Notes: generated by a model not told the origin, from the sequence alone. A DNA stretch of 64,000 nt from Fretibacterium sp. (GCA_024695065.1 JAILIX010000038.1:1-64000), one strand, 5' to 3'; positions 7,719 through 17,052 are shown, numbered from the stretch's first letter. Numbers and translations: made by a program.

Positions 7719-9143
7719 TTAGGGAAAGGCAGCCAGCGGCAGTGTAACCGCGAAGCAGCTGCCCCGTCCGCGCCGGTCATCAGGAAAGCCCTTACGGGGA
7801 CTTGAGACAGAGATGGTCCCCCCATGGGCCTCAACCGTCGCCTTGACAATGGCAAGCCCTACACCACGCCCTCCCGTCACACGTGCCCGAGATTCATCCG
7901 CACGGTAAAATCGTTCAAAAACATGGGGAAGATCTGCTTCAGAGATGCCTATCCCCGTGTCCTCAACCTCGATAACCATCTCTCCCTCCCGCTTCAGGAG
8001 TCGCACCTCCACGCATCCGCCGGCGGGAGTATAACGCAGCGCATTTGAGAGCAGATTATCAATCACATGGCGGAAACGATCGGAATCAATTTCCACAGTG
8101 AGCCCGCCGGCAAACTCCCGGCGAAGCTCAATATCCGCCCTCTCAAAGAGTGGGGCCAAGGCATCCAGCACGGGTTCAAGGAACACCGCCATATCCGTAT
8201 CCTCCAGGTGAAGCGCCAGAGCATCGCCTTCAAGCCGCGTCAGGGACTCCACATCCTCAATGAGACTGCTGAGACGTTCCATCTCTGTGACACAGGACCT
8301 CAGGCGCTCGGGGCTGGCCTCCCATACACCGTCTGCAATAGCTTCAATCTGTGTGCGCACGACGGTGAGCGGCGTCCTCAGTTCGTGGGCAATGTCTACC
8401 ATCAGCCGCTGGCGCAGTTTCTCCTGACCTGAAAGGGATCGCCCCAGTTCCTCAACCCCACGGGAGAGAGCATCCATCTCGCGGATGCCAGTCGGCTCCA
8501 CGGGATCCAGCTCATACTCCCCATGACTGATACGCCGTGTCCTTTCCACCGCCTTAACAACCGGCCGGCTCAGTCCCCCCGCGACAAAGAACCCCAGCCC
8601 GCACGCCACTGCAATCATCACGGCCGCTCCTGCAAGGGTATAAGTCATCAAGTAGGAGAGGAAATCCTTCTCAAAGCGCGTCGAAGGAGTTTTGTAATCC
8701 ACTTCCAGTTTTCCAAAAGTTTTTTCCCCGGAGGTGAGCTCAATAACCAAGTGATTGGTAAGTTCACGCACATCGCTTTGGGAGAAATGCATCATCCCAT
8801 GACCATGCCGCCTTTTTGCCATTTCCCCCATCTGGAGAGGCCCAAGGGTAAACACTGTGTTTCCTTCCGCGTCTCGCAGGATAAGACGCATTCCCATCCA
8901 CTGAGGGGCAGGGTGCAGGATATCCATTACCCGCCTCCGGGTCCAGCCTCCATCCTCCTCGTAAAGAGCTGTCAGGGAATCTCCCAGTGCCTCCAGATCG
9001 GCCTGTCTTCTCTCAAACTGGTATTTTTGAAAGGCGGCGAGGCTCAGCCGGACGCTCAGCGCCGGCACAACAATCCCACTGAGGACTGCCAGCAGGACAT
9101 AAAGCAGAAGCAGGTGGAGCCGGAGTGAGCGCCGCTTTATCAC
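7719..9143 (-). CDS. Sensor histidine kinase (HAMP, HisKA, HATPase)
   Basis: 474 residues. Two membrane helices (about 10-32 and 166-190) flank an extracytoplasmic sensor region of ~130 residues containing a His/Arg stretch (KRRHGHGMMHF). A HAMP linker follows, then the phosphoacceptor box DIAHELRTPL with His ~253. The ATPase domain has the N-box (DNLLSNALRYTP), G1 (DTGIGI) and G2 (GGRGVGLAIV). The ATG overlaps the stop of the response-regulator gene by 4 nt, so they are a cognate pair. It is the last gene of a run that includes mgtE directly upstream, which makes a divalent-metal or envelope signal conceivable but unproven. Confidence 0.93.
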   Translation of the reverse strand: MIKRRSLRLHLLLLYVLLAVLSGIVVPALSVRLSLAAFQKYQFERRQADLEALGDSLTALYEEDGGWTRRRVMDILHPAPQWMGMRLILRDAEGNTVFTLGPLQMGEMAKRRHGHGMMHFSQSDVRELTNHLVIELTSGEKTFGKLEVDYKTPSTRFEKDFLSYLMTYTLAGAAVMIAVACGLGFFVAGGLSRPVVKAVERTRRISHGEYELDPVEPTGIREMDALSRGVEELGRSLSGQEKLRQRLMVDIAHELRTPLTVVRTQIEAIADGVWEASPERLRSCVTEMERLSSLIEDVESLTRLEGDALALHLEDTDMAVFLEPVLDALAPLFERADIELRREFAGGLTVEIDSDRFRHVIDNLLSNALRYTPAGGCVEVRLLKREGEMVIEVEDTGIGISEADLPHVFERFYRADESRARVTGGRGVGLAIVKATVEAHGGTISVSSPRKGFPDDRRGRGSCFAVTLPLAAFP

Positions 9144-9844
9144 GACTGCACCTCCACATCGTCAAGCCGGTAGCCGAAGCCATAGACCGTACGTATCCAG
9201 CCATTCTCGTGTCCTGGCTCCGCGAGTTTCTTCCTAAGGTTTTTTATGTAGGTGTCCACCGTACGATCAAACCCCTCATAGTTATCTCCCAGAGCGGTGT
9301 GAATTATCTCTTCCCGTGACCAGGTACGGATAGGACGGGAGGCCAGAGTTGAAAAGATAAGGAACTCACTTTTAGTGACGGGGATAGGCACCCCATCCTT
9401 GCGCAGTTCCACCCGTTCCGAATCAACCTCAATATGTCCTCCCGCACACAGGATTGGGGCAGCCCCTTCATACTTAGGACGGACTTCACGCACCGGCCGG
9501 AGCTGGGCCCGGATACGCGCCATCAGGACGCGGGGACTGAAGGGTTTGGAAACGTAATCGTTCGCCCCGTCATCCAGTCCAGCAACCACGTCGGCCTCAG
9601 ACCCCCTGGCCGTCAGCATGATGATGGGAACCTGGGACTGGACACGGATGCGGCGGCACACTTCATCACCGCTGAGTTTGGGCAGCATCAAATCCAGCAG
9701 CACGAGGTCGGCCCCCTCCTTTTCCCAAAGCTCCATCGCTGTCTCCCCATCCGGAGCCCAGGAGGTCTCGTACCCCTCACGCCTGGCATAAGCGGCTACG
9801 ACCTCCGCGATAGAGGGCTCATCTTCAACAATCAGTATCCTCAT
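9140..9844 (-). CDS. OmpR/PhoB-type response regulator
   Basis: 234 residues. The receiver domain has the acidic pair ED (7-8), phosphoacceptor Asp51 in LVLLDLMLP, Thr in MLTARG and Lys in YVSKPF. The C-terminal ~100 residues are a winged helix of the Trans_reg_C type (VTKSEFLIFSTLASRP, WSREEII, RTVDTYIKNLRKKL, VYGFGYRL). It would be phosphorylated by the kinase encoded next and bind direct repeats near target promoters. A strong AAGGAGGTGAT ribosome site precedes the ATG. It starts only 30 nt after mgtE, so probably the same transcript. Confidence 0.95.
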   Translation of the reverse strand: MRILIVEDEPSIAEVVAAYARREGYETSWAPDGETAMELWEKEGADLVLLDLMLPKLSGDEVCRRIRVQSQVPIIMLTARGSEADVVAGLDDGANDYVSKPFSPRVLMARIRAQLRPVREVRPKYEGAAPILCAGGHIEVDSERVELRKDGVPIPVTKSEFLIFSTLASRPIRTWSREEIIHTALGDNYEGFDRTVDTYIKNLRKKLAEPGHENGWIRTVYGFGYRLDDVEVQS

Positions 9845-9874
9845 AACATCACCTCCTTTGAAAACTCTCAGCTG

Positions 9875-11209
9875 CTACACGCGCATGATTGTCCTGGCAA
9901 TAAGGAAATAGACTGTAAGGCTTCCGGCATCCACAATGGTGGTAACAATGGGCGCCGCCATGAGTGCAGGGTCAAATTTCAGTGCCTTGGCCAGAAGAGG
10001 CAGCATCCCGCCAATCGTCTGGGCAAAGATAACCGTGGCAAAGAGGCTGGCTCCTACTGTCAGCGACAGGGAAGCATTTCCGCTCAGGGCATATTTGTAT
10101 GCCGCGTTAAAGACCGCCAGCGCCCCCCCCACGAGGAGACTTACACGCAGTTCCTTGAAAAGCACCTTAAGGGCATCACACACTCTCAGTTCCCCAACGG
10201 CCATACCGCGGATGACAAGAGTGGAAGATTGGGAACCAGCGTTGCCCCCAGTATCCATCAGCATGGGAATTGCCGCGATAAGCGCTGGCACAGCGGCAAA
10301 AATCGCCTGGTAGTGTGTGATAATCTCTCCGGACAAAGTAGCCGAGACCATCAAAACCATCAGCCACAGGATGCGCTTGCGGGCCAGCTCCAGCACTCCT
10401 GTGTCCAGGTAGGACTCGTCGAAGGGAACCATGGCCGCCATCTTATGAAAGTCCTCCGTACTCTCTTTCTCAAGGACTTCCATCGCGTCGTCAACCGTCA
10501 CAATCCCAACCAGATGACGCTCTGAGTCAACAACGGGAAGCGCAATGAAGTCGTACTTCTGGAAAAGTTCCGTCACTTTCTCCCGGTCGTCGCTGGTGAC
10601 AACGCAAATCAAATTTGTATCGCTCATGATGTCGCCAATGCGGTCCGAGTACTGAGAGAGGAGCAGTGTCCGGACAGTGACGACCCCGATGAGAACGCGG
10701 CAGCTATCCACAACATAACAGGTGTAGATAGTTTCCTTATCCATCCCCACCTCACGGATGTGGTGAAACGCCTCCTCTACAGTCATGTTCGCCTTGAGGT
10801 CAATATACTCCGTGGTCATGATGCTGCCCGCGGAGCCTTCATGATATTGCAGAAGCTGATTGATACCCCGGCGTGTCTCGTCGCTGGCGTTTTTCAGAAT
10901 ACGCTTAACGACATTGGCCGGCAGTTCCCCAACAAGGTCCGCCGCATCATCCAGGAACAGTTCATCTACAATGCGCCCCAATTCCGGATCCGACAACAGG
11001 GCAACGAGCTCCTCCTTTGTGTCAGAAACCAGATAGGAAAACACCTCTGCCGCCAAATCCTGCGGAAGAGCACGGAACAGTGCCACCCGCTCCTCAGGGG
11101 CAAGAGCATCCATCACGTCTGCCAGGTCCGCCGCATTGATCTCTCCTGCAAATTCCCTGAGTTCTTTAATCCGCTTTCTCTCGATGAGTTCCCTGATATG
11201 CTCAAACAT
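9875..11209 (-). CDS. mgtE: Magnesium transporter MgtE
   Basis: 444 residues, the usual MgtE length. The order is: N-terminal helical superhelix (to ~125; DLADVMDALAPEERVALF), two CBS domains (~130-255; MTTEYIDLKANMTVEEAF, then IVTVDDAMEV) that sense cytoplasmic Mg2+, a connecting helix, and five membrane helices from ~285. The selectivity region is seen as MLMDTGGNAGSQSSTLVIRG. It imports Mg2+ (and Co2+) down the gradient and closes when internal Mg2+ is high. It lies 15 nt after hflC and 30 nt before the regulator gene. No Mg2+ riboswitch is seen because it sits inside an operon. Confidence 0.95.
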   Translation of the reverse strand: MFEHIRELIERKRIKELREFAGEINAADLADVMDALAPEERVALFRALPQDLAAEVFSYLVSDTKEELVALLSDPELGRIVDELFLDDAADLVGELPANVVKRILKNASDETRRGINQLLQYHEGSAGSIMTTEYIDLKANMTVEEAFHHIREVGMDKETIYTCYVVDSCRVLIGVVTVRTLLLSQYSDRIGDIMSDTNLICVVTSDDREKVTELFQKYDFIALPVVDSERHLVGIVTVDDAMEVLEKESTEDFHKMAAMVPFDESYLDTGVLELARKRILWLMVLMVSATLSGEIITHYQAIFAAVPALIAAIPMLMDTGGNAGSQSSTLVIRGMAVGELRVCDALKVLFKELRVSLLVGGALAVFNAAYKYALSGNASLSLTVGASLFATVIFAQTIGGMLPLLAKALKFDPALMAAPIVTTIVDAGSLTVYFLIARTIMRV

Positions 11210-11224
11210 GGGCCGTCTTATCCC

Positions 11225-12097
11225 CTATTTTTCGTAGAACACCTTCACAAGAGGAGAATCCTTATCAAGAATCACAGTTTTATCCTCTCCGGACAGGGAT
11301 TTTTTCAGCGCATCCAGTGAACGTATATAATTGTAGAACTCCGCTTTCTCCGGCGTGTCATATGCGCTCTTCAAAATTCTCATATACTCCGCCTCCCCCT
11401 CAGCAATCAGGACATCCGCGTTACGCCTGGCGCTGGCGATTTTAATGGCGACCTCCTTATCCGTTGTGTTCCGGATCTTCTGCGCCTCGGATTTGCCCTC
11501 AGCAGCGTAGGACGCTGCGATGTTCTGACGTTCGGAGATCATGCGTTCGTACACAGCAGCCTTGTTGTCATTTGGCAGGTCAAGCGCCTTAATCTGAGTT
11601 TGAAGAATGACAATTCCATAGCCGCCAATATCGCTGTTGGACTCCTCCGTGATGGCCCGGGACAGCCGTTCACCCCTCGCCTCAATGACCTCATCCTGAC
11701 TCATGGAGGAGATAGCGTTCTTCACGGCGTTGTAGACCGCCGCTTCAATCCTCTCCTGAGCCCTGGGCTCAACGGCGTTCAAAGTCTGAACATACTTCAC
11801 CGGATCCACAACACGCCACATCACGAAGTTATCCGCGATCATAGATTTCTTATCCCTTGTGATAACGCCCGACGCAGGCATGTCATAGAGGTGAATCTTT
11901 TTTGAGATATGCTGCTCGCTCTGAATGACAGGCAATTTAAATTTGATGCCAGGTTCGTCTGTAACATGAACAATCCGTCCAAACTGAAATACAGCCACGT
12001 ACTCATTCTGTTGAACGACATAGAACGAGAGAGGCAAAGATAATAAAACGACAACACCCGCAAATCCCAGAGTTGCTTTCAGGATAAAACCACGCAT
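11225..12097 (-). CDS. hflC: HflC, SPFH-domain regulator of FtsH protease
   Basis: Start placed at the ATG at 12097 (290 residues). A GGGGAGGAGG ribosome site lies 10 nt upstream, whereas a start at 12157 would add 20 residues lying inside hflK. One N-terminal membrane helix (about 5-27) is followed by an SPFH/Band-7 domain (VQQNEYVAVFQFGRIV, FVMWRVVDPVKY) and a coiled-coil of the HflC kind (SERQNIAASYAAEGKSEAQ). With HflK it forms a large membrane ring around the AAA protease FtsH and limits access of membrane substrates. The two genes are adjacent as usual. Confidence 0.92.
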   Translation of the reverse strand: MRGFILKATLGFAGVVVLLSLPLSFYVVQQNEYVAVFQFGRIVHVTDEPGIKFKLPVIQSEQHISKKIHLYDMPASGVITRDKKSMIADNFVMWRVVDPVKYVQTLNAVEPRAQERIEAAVYNAVKNAISSMSQDEVIEARGERLSRAITEESNSDIGGYGIVILQTQIKALDLPNDNKAAVYERMISERQNIAASYAAEGKSEAQKIRNTTDKEVAIKIASARRNADVLIAEGEAEYMRILKSAYDTPEKAEFYNYIRSLDALKKSLSGEDKTVILDKDSPLVKVFYEK

Positions 12098-12116
12098 TTG
12101 TAACTTACCTCCTCCC

Positions 12117-13034
12117 CTAGAATTTTTCAAGCGGCATGAGCTGCTGAGCCTTGCCATCCGTAATAACGACTTTCAGTCCGGGCAGCGCCTCCTCCATCGC
12201 TTCATAAAAGAGTCTCTGCCGGGTAATGAGTGGATAAGCCTGATATTCATTGTACATATTGCTAAATCGTGCAGATTGCCCCTGGGCTTCCGCAATACGA
12301 GCCTGTTTCAAGGCCTCTGCCTTCTGGAGTATCTGGTCAGCCTGAGCCTCCGCCAAAGGAAGCTGCTCGGACTGGTATTTCCTTGCCACGTTGATGGTTG
12401 TCTCTTTGCTCTGCTTTGCAGTTTCCACTTCTTTAAATGCATGGACGATCTCTGCTGTGGGCGGAGCAGCATCCTGCACGGTTAGATTAATACACTGAAG
12501 TCCAACATTATACTCCTGAAGCATGGCCGTCAGTGCATCCTTCACCTCAGTCTGAATCTGACTCTTGCCTGTGGTGATCACATCGTCCACTGTGAAGTTT
12601 ACCACTGTGTCGCGTATACAGGCCAGCACCATGTTTCGAAGAATATCCTCCGGTGCGCTCGTCTGGTAGAGATACGCGATGGGGTCAGATACTTTGTACT
12701 CCAGATAGAAGTCCACATTGACAAGATTGAAGTCCGAGGTGATCATGATTCCCTCGTCATCGATAGTGATGTTCTGGCCATTTCCGGCAACGGCGTACCC
12801 TATCCCCGTTCCATGTGTTGTCATATCCACAATCTGACATTTTTGAAGGTAGGGTATCTTGAAATACAAACCAGCCGTATCCGTACGAACAACATTACCA
12901 AACATTGTGATGACTGCCTGTTCCTGTTCACCAACGATATAAACTCCATCAAGGATTGTAGCAACAACAGAAATGACAATGACAGCAAAGATTATCATAT
13001 ATTTATTGACTCTATCACATAAAAACGAAAACAC
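12117..13034 (-). CDS. hflK: HflK, SPFH-domain partner of HflC
   Basis: 305 residues from a GTG at 13034, with AGGAG about 11 nt upstream. A single membrane helix (~12-33) is followed by a SPFH domain (GEQEQAVITMFGNVV, VNVDFYLEYKVSDPIAYLYQ) and a C-terminal coiled coil rich in Ala/Gln (KYQSEQLPLAEAQADQILQK). It lacks the long Gly-rich cytoplasmic N-terminus of proteobacterial HflK, a normal variation outside Proteobacteria. It lies 24 nt after mutY and is followed closely by hflC. Confidence 0.9.
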   Translation of the reverse strand: MFSFLCDRVNKYMIIFAVIVISVVATILDGVYIVGEQEQAVITMFGNVVRTDTAGLYFKIPYLQKCQIVDMTTHGTGIGYAVAGNGQNITIDDEGIMITSDFNLVNVDFYLEYKVSDPIAYLYQTSAPEDILRNMVLACIRDTVVNFTVDDVITTGKSQIQTEVKDALTAMLQEYNVGLQCINLTVQDAAPPTAEIVHAFKEVETAKQSKETTINVARKYQSEQLPLAEAQADQILQKAEALKQARIAEAQGQSARFSNMYNEYQAYPLITRQRLFYEAMEEALPGLKVVITDGKAQQLMPLEKF

Positions 13035-13058
13035 TTCTTATAACACTCCTTTCATGAT

Positions 13059-14246
13059 TTATTTATATTTATCACAAAAAATAAAGTTTTGATTAAAACA
13101 AGATAAAAATTTACGGCTGGGGGCAGGCATCGAAAGATTATCCAGTTCATCGAAGGGATAGAAACACCAAACCTCTCCGGAGGGTACACTCTCCACATTG
13201 CAGACCACAACCTGAGACCGGACACGGTGAGTAGTAAATGAAAAAGTTGCGCTCCCAACTTCTTTAAGGTCATTCCTGTCAAGTTGGATTTCCATGTTAA
13301 GAGCTGTGCACCAGGCATCAAAATCTTTCCAAAAATTCTCTTTCCTTATAAACCATGGAATCTCCCACATAGATGCCCAGAGCCCCTCGTCAGGACGGCG
13401 ATGAAGCAGAAGTTCTCTCTGACATGGAGAAATCGCCAAAAGTCCCCAGGCATCATCCTGTGATATAGGAGCGCGCTGTCTGGGAAGCGGAAGTTCCGCT
13501 TCTCGTCCATTTTTATGTGCAAGACAACATTCTATCCATGGACACTCCCCACAAAAAGGAACGCCTCCTCTTGATGGAGTGCAAACCGTTGCCCCAAGGT
13601 CCATAAGAGCCTGGTTAAAATCTCTGGGAGTTGCTCCTTTCCCCGGCAAGGAACGCAGTTGTTTCAGCATGGCAGAGACGACATCCGTGACGTTGTGCCG
13701 GAGTGCCGTTGAGCCTGACAAGCCTTCAAATCCAAACAGGCGGGAAATGACGCGTTCAACGTTGCCATCAACCGCAGGCACAGGAAGACCATAGCCTATA
13801 CTGACAATAGCCCCGGCTGTATACTCCCCTATTCCCGGACAGGCTCTCAGTTCCTCCACCGATGCGGGAGGACAGGCATAACCAGCTTTCGACATGCCCC
13901 GCGCAGCTTTCAGCAAATTGCGACAACGCGAGTAGTAACCCAATCCCTCCCACAGCTTCAAAGCCTCTGCCTCATCTGCAGAAGCCAGTGATTCAAGATC
14001 CGGCCAACGGGACATCCACCGTCTGAAGTAAGGAATTACAGTACTCACTTGCGTCTGCTGGAGCATGAACTCCGAAACAAGCACCTTGTAGGGATCATAG
14101 TCCCCTTCGCGCCAGGGAAGCGCACGTGCATGCGTCCGAAACCATTCCACAAGAAGTTGTGCGCAAGAACGGGGCTCTGGCGCTGATGAAACTGTTTTCC
14201 TCCCTAAGGTCTTTCTCTCTGCCATCTTAAAGCCTGCAGGATTCAA
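13059..14246 (-). CDS. mutY: Adenine DNA glycosylase MutY
   Basis: 395 residues. It removes adenine mispaired with 8-oxoguanine. Visible are the catalytic Glu ~59 in SEFMLQQTQV, the helix-hairpin-helix CPGIGEYTAGAI (~136-147), the catalytic Asp ~160 in VPAVDGNVERVISRL, a cysteine set for the [4Fe-4S] cluster (CTPSRGGVPFCGECPWIECC), and a C-terminal MutT-like domain that reads 8-oxoG (LLLHRRPDEGLWASMWEIPW). The first ~25 residues before the core are extra and poorly conserved; the ATG at codon 8 is an alternative start. It lies 12 nt after the decarboxylase gene and 24 nt before hflK. Confidence 0.93.
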   Translation of the reverse strand: MNPAGFKMAERKTLGRKTVSSAPEPRSCAQLLVEWFRTHARALPWREGDYDPYKVLVSEFMLQQTQVSTVIPYFRRWMSRWPDLESLASADEAEALKLWEGLGYYSRCRNLLKAARGMSKAGYACPPASVEELRACPGIGEYTAGAIVSIGYGLPVPAVDGNVERVISRLFGFEGLSGSTALRHNVTDVVSAMLKQLRSLPGKGATPRDFNQALMDLGATVCTPSRGGVPFCGECPWIECCLAHKNGREAELPLPRQRAPISQDDAWGLLAISPCQRELLLHRRPDEGLWASMWEIPWFIRKENFWKDFDAWCTALNMEIQLDRNDLKEVGSATFSFTTHRVRSQVVVCNVESVPSGEVWCFYPFDELDNLSMPAPSRKFLSCFNQNFIFCDKYK

Positions 14247-14258
14247 CAGTCTTCAAAA

Positions 14259-15392
14259 CTAAAAATCCTTCTCTGTTTCCCAGATAACCGTTCTGGAGAC
14301 AGGAAAACCATTAAAATGCGTGGCGCTTGCCGTCGAGTAAGCGCCTATATCCGTGAAGAGCACAGGGTCTCCGACCTCAAGCCGGGGCAGAGGAATATCA
14401 CGATAGAGCACATCAATACCATCGCAGCTTGGCCCTGCAACAATGGAGGGAATTCTATCTCCAGAGGCAAAACAGGTAATGGGGTAAGTCCAATGATCAA
14501 AGAGAATGCCTGAAAATGCGCCGTAGATCCCCTCATTCAAAATGTACCATGGCTTGCCGCCGCGATTTTTTGTCCCAATGACAGAGGCAACGAGGTTTAC
14601 AGCTGTTCCACAGATGAAGCGGCCAGGTTCGCACCAAATCGCCGTATCCGGGAATAAATGGTCCAACATCTCATTGATGCCACTCAGCATTTGCCCCACA
14701 TCAGGATCTGTTCCATTTGTCAGCGGAATAGGGAAGCCACCGCCGATATCGAGATCCGTCAAATGCATTCCCATGCTCTCTGCAGCATCAAAAAGCCCCC
14801 GGCATACATTCAGAGCCTCAATGTAAGCTGATGGATTTACTGTCTGACTGCCCACGTGAAAACAAATCCCAACAGGCTTCAGTCCTGCCTGGCCCGCAGC
14901 CTGCAAGAGAGCCAGAGCCTCATCCGGTTCCGCCCCAAATTTTGAGTTAAGATCAACCAACGCACCGCTGTTGTGGACACGGATACGCACCAGGACATTC
15001 GCGCCAGGCACATACCGCGCCATCTTTGAGACTTCGCTGATATCATCAAAGGTAAAACGGCGCACATGCAAATGCTTCGCCGTCTCCAGTCCCTCAAAAT
15101 CCTTCACTGTGTTCGCGTAGATCATTCGGGAGTTTACGATACCCAGCTCATGGAGCTGGCGCATCTCCCCCGCTGAAGCTACATCGAAGTGAGATCCCAG
15201 GGAGGCCATCCTCCGAAGGATAGCCGTAGTTGAGTTTGCCTTCATGGCATAACAGACCTGGACCCTCGGAAGAAATTGACGGAGAAAACGATAGTTTTCC
15301 TCAATCTTCTCAAGGGAAACCACCAAAAAGGGCGTCTTGAACCGAGACAACAGGATTTGAACATCCTGTTCCGTGAGCTTGAAGTTTTCCAT
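14259..15392 (-). CDS. Group III (alanine-racemase fold) ornithine/lysine-type decarboxylase
   Basis: 377 residues from the ATG at 15392; an upstream in-frame ATG at 15404 touches the GGAGG site and is less likely. PLP lysine is ~51 in CYAMKANS. The barrel shows HVGSQ, GGGFPIPL (phosphate binding), EPGRF and, near the C-terminus, CDGIDVL, the cysteine loop that replaces CDSLD of ornithine decarboxylase. It should decarboxylate ornithine, lysine or a related basic amino acid to a polyamine precursor; the substrate cannot be fixed from sequence. It is first in a run with mutY and hflKC behind a strong promoter. Confidence 0.88.
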   Translation of the reverse strand: MENFKLTEQDVQILLSRFKTPFLVVSLEKIEENYRFLRQFLPRVQVCYAMKANSTTAILRRMASLGSHFDVASAGEMRQLHELGIVNSRMIYANTVKDFEGLETAKHLHVRRFTFDDISEVSKMARYVPGANVLVRIRVHNSGALVDLNSKFGAEPDEALALLQAAGQAGLKPVGICFHVGSQTVNPSAYIEALNVCRGLFDAAESMGMHLTDLDIGGGFPIPLTNGTDPDVGQMLSGINEMLDHLFPDTAIWCEPGRFICGTAVNLVASVIGTKNRGGKPWYILNEGIYGAFSGILFDHWTYPITCFASGDRIPSIVAGPSCDGIDVLYRDIPLPRLEVGDPVLFTDIGAYSTASATHFNGFPVSRTVIWETEKDF

Positions 15393-15470
15393 AACAGTCC
15401 TCATCCTCCAAAGCCATATTCAGCCTCGCGCCTCCCCTGCCACAGCCGGGGTCAGGACTTAGGCGCAGGT

Positions 15471-15499
15471 AATATAGATTCAAACCGCGGTACTGTCAA
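15471..15499 (-). promoter_or_regulatory. Near-consensus sigma-70 promoter
   Basis: On the minus strand a perfect -35 box TTGACA (15494-15499) is followed by a 17-nt spacer and a -10 box TATATT (15471-15476). It lies about 80 nt before the decarboxylase ATG and points at that gene and the mutY-hflK-hflC-mgtE-regulator-kinase run behind it. Confidence 0.75.
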
Positions 15500-15516
15500 G
15501 AGCGCCGAACACTGTC

Positions 15517-17034
15517 CTAAGAGGCCGCATCCGCCGTTAAAGGAAGGACAGCGATGATATGCGTCCCCTTCCCGGGTTCAGACGTTATCGTAAGAGTCCC
15601 CCCCATAAGCGACATTCGCTCCGTCATGTTCGCCAGGCCACGGTGCCCCTGAAGGCGAAGCGTCTCGTGATTGATGTTCGCATCGAACCCCTTTCCATTG
15701 TCCCAAATATCCAGCCGAAGCTGTTCACTGTCATTTTCTTTCCCCAGAGAGAGGGCAGCACGAACCTCTGTCGCCTCCCCATGCCGGACAGCATTTGAGA
15801 CGGCCTCCTGTAGAATGCGCAGAAAGGAAAGAGTCGTCTCCGGCCCCACGTCAAGGTCACGTACATTTCGGCAGTCACTGTCATCTTCCGAATCCTCAAC
15901 GTCCACGCTTACCTGAATATCATAGTTCTGTGACAGGCGCTCCGCCAATTCCGTCAGCGTTTCAGTCAGACCAAGGTCAACCCACGGCGGGGCCAATTCA
16001 TCGCAAAGCGAGCGCAGCTCACGCACCACGGTCTTAGCGAGGCCCTCCACCCGTTTGATGCGGGCCAGAGAGGAAAGATGAGACGAGGGGTCCGTATTCT
16101 GTTTTTGCTGCTCCGCCTCATCCAGAGACATATGTATTTGCTGAAGCAGCGCTGTAATATCCTGAAGCGGTCCGTCATGGATTTCCCGCGCCATATCCAC
16201 CCGCTCCTTCTCCTGAACCCGCACTATGTCCTGAACGTAGCTGTTGCGCAGAGTATCCCGCTCCACCGCCGCCTGAGCAAAGCGCTTCAAAGCATCCTGA
16301 ACACTCTCAATCTCCTTCACAGCACCCCGGCTCAGTTCACCGGGCACGTCTTTGCCGACGCGGAGATTATTGATCTCACCCACAAGGGATTTCAGGGGCA
16401 GAATCAGACGGCTCCAAAGGAGACATATAGCCCAGAAGCTGCCAAACGTCACAAGAACGATGAGCACAGGCCACATACGCGCTACTCTGACAACTCCGCC
16501 GAGAAGCTGGTCCCAAGAAACGGCCGCAACGACATAACCTTCACCTCCCGTGAGAGGATAGATGGCTAGGGTGTACTGCGCCCCCTCTTTGTCCTCCACA
16601 CGGGCCGCTTTACCGATAGGCAGGTTCTTTCTCCAGATGGCAGCGATGTTCATTGCACCGGGCGAGGCCATGATGACACGCCCGTCAAGGCTGATAAGCG
16701 CAACCCAGCCAGGGATAGAAGGCCCCCAGGAGAAAAAGGGATATCCTGTCATATCGCTGAGAAAAGGCAACGCGCCAAGGCGTGTGTTGGAGCTCATGTG
16801 ATAGGCCATGCTCTCCGCAAGGTCCTGAACATAGGAACTGACAGCAGCCTCCATTGCACGCTCCTGACTGACCATGCTCCACACCGCCACCAGGAACACG
16901 ATGACAGAGGGCAGAATCAGGGCACAGATAAGAAACGCCAGAAAATGATGTTTTGGCCTGGAGGAGCCCCAGAGGGCCCCTCTTATCCCTGACAGCATGG
17001 GGCGCCTTACTCCTCCTCTTATCCCTGACAGCAT
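15517..17034 (-). CDS. NarX/NreB-type sensor histidine kinase (HisKA_3)
   Basis: 505 residues. Membrane helices at ~30-52 and ~188-208 bracket a periplasmic sensor domain (~55-185) of the single-Cache kind. A HAMP-like linker follows, then the HisKA_3 dimerisation box MAREIHDGPLQDITALLQQI (His ~286) and a HATPase domain (EAVSNAVRHGEA, DNGKGF, GHRGLANMTERM). It should phosphorylate the NarL-type regulator encoded just upstream. A 36-bp tandem duplication creates two in-frame ATGs (17034 and 16998), each with its own ribosome site, so products of 505 and 493 residues are possible. Confidence 0.92.
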   Translation of the reverse strand: MLSGIRGGVRRPMLSGIRGALWGSSRPKHHFLAFLICALILPSVIVFLVAVWSMVSQERAMEAAVSSYVQDLAESMAYHMSSNTRLGALPFLSDMTGYPFFSWGPSIPGWVALISLDGRVIMASPGAMNIAAIWRKNLPIGKAARVEDKEGAQYTLAIYPLTGGEGYVVAAVSWDQLLGGVVRVARMWPVLIVLVTFGSFWAICLLWSRLILPLKSLVGEINNLRVGKDVPGELSRGAVKEIESVQDALKRFAQAAVERDTLRNSYVQDIVRVQEKERVDMAREIHDGPLQDITALLQQIHMSLDEAEQQKQNTDPSSHLSSLARIKRVEGLAKTVVRELRSLCDELAPPWVDLGLTETLTELAERLSQNYDIQVSVDVEDSEDDSDCRNVRDLDVGPETTLSFLRILQEAVSNAVRHGEATEVRAALSLGKENDSEQLRLDIWDNGKGFDANINHETLRLQGHRGLANMTERMSLMGGTLTITSEPGKGTHIIAVLPLTADAAS

Positions 17035-17052
17035 GGAGCGCCTTACTCCTCC
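16981..17052. repeat. 36-bp tandem duplication spanning a stop/start junction
   Basis: Positions 16981-17016 and 17017-17052 are identical except for one base (G at 17001, A at 17037). Each copy holds, on the minus strand, GAGGAGGAGTAAGG followed by ATGCTGTCAGGGATAAGA. This means the last codons, stop and ribosome site region of the response regulator, plus the first codons of the kinase, are doubled. The extra copy adds 12 in-frame codons to the kinase. Confidence 0.95.

Noticed and set aside
9434-10525. 363-codon plus-strand frame
   Set aside because: It is antisense to the response regulator and mgtE, with no ribosome site or family resemblance.
12098-12157. Longer hflC start at 12157
   Set aside because: The extra 20 codons lie inside hflK and the ATG at 12097 has a strong ribosome site.
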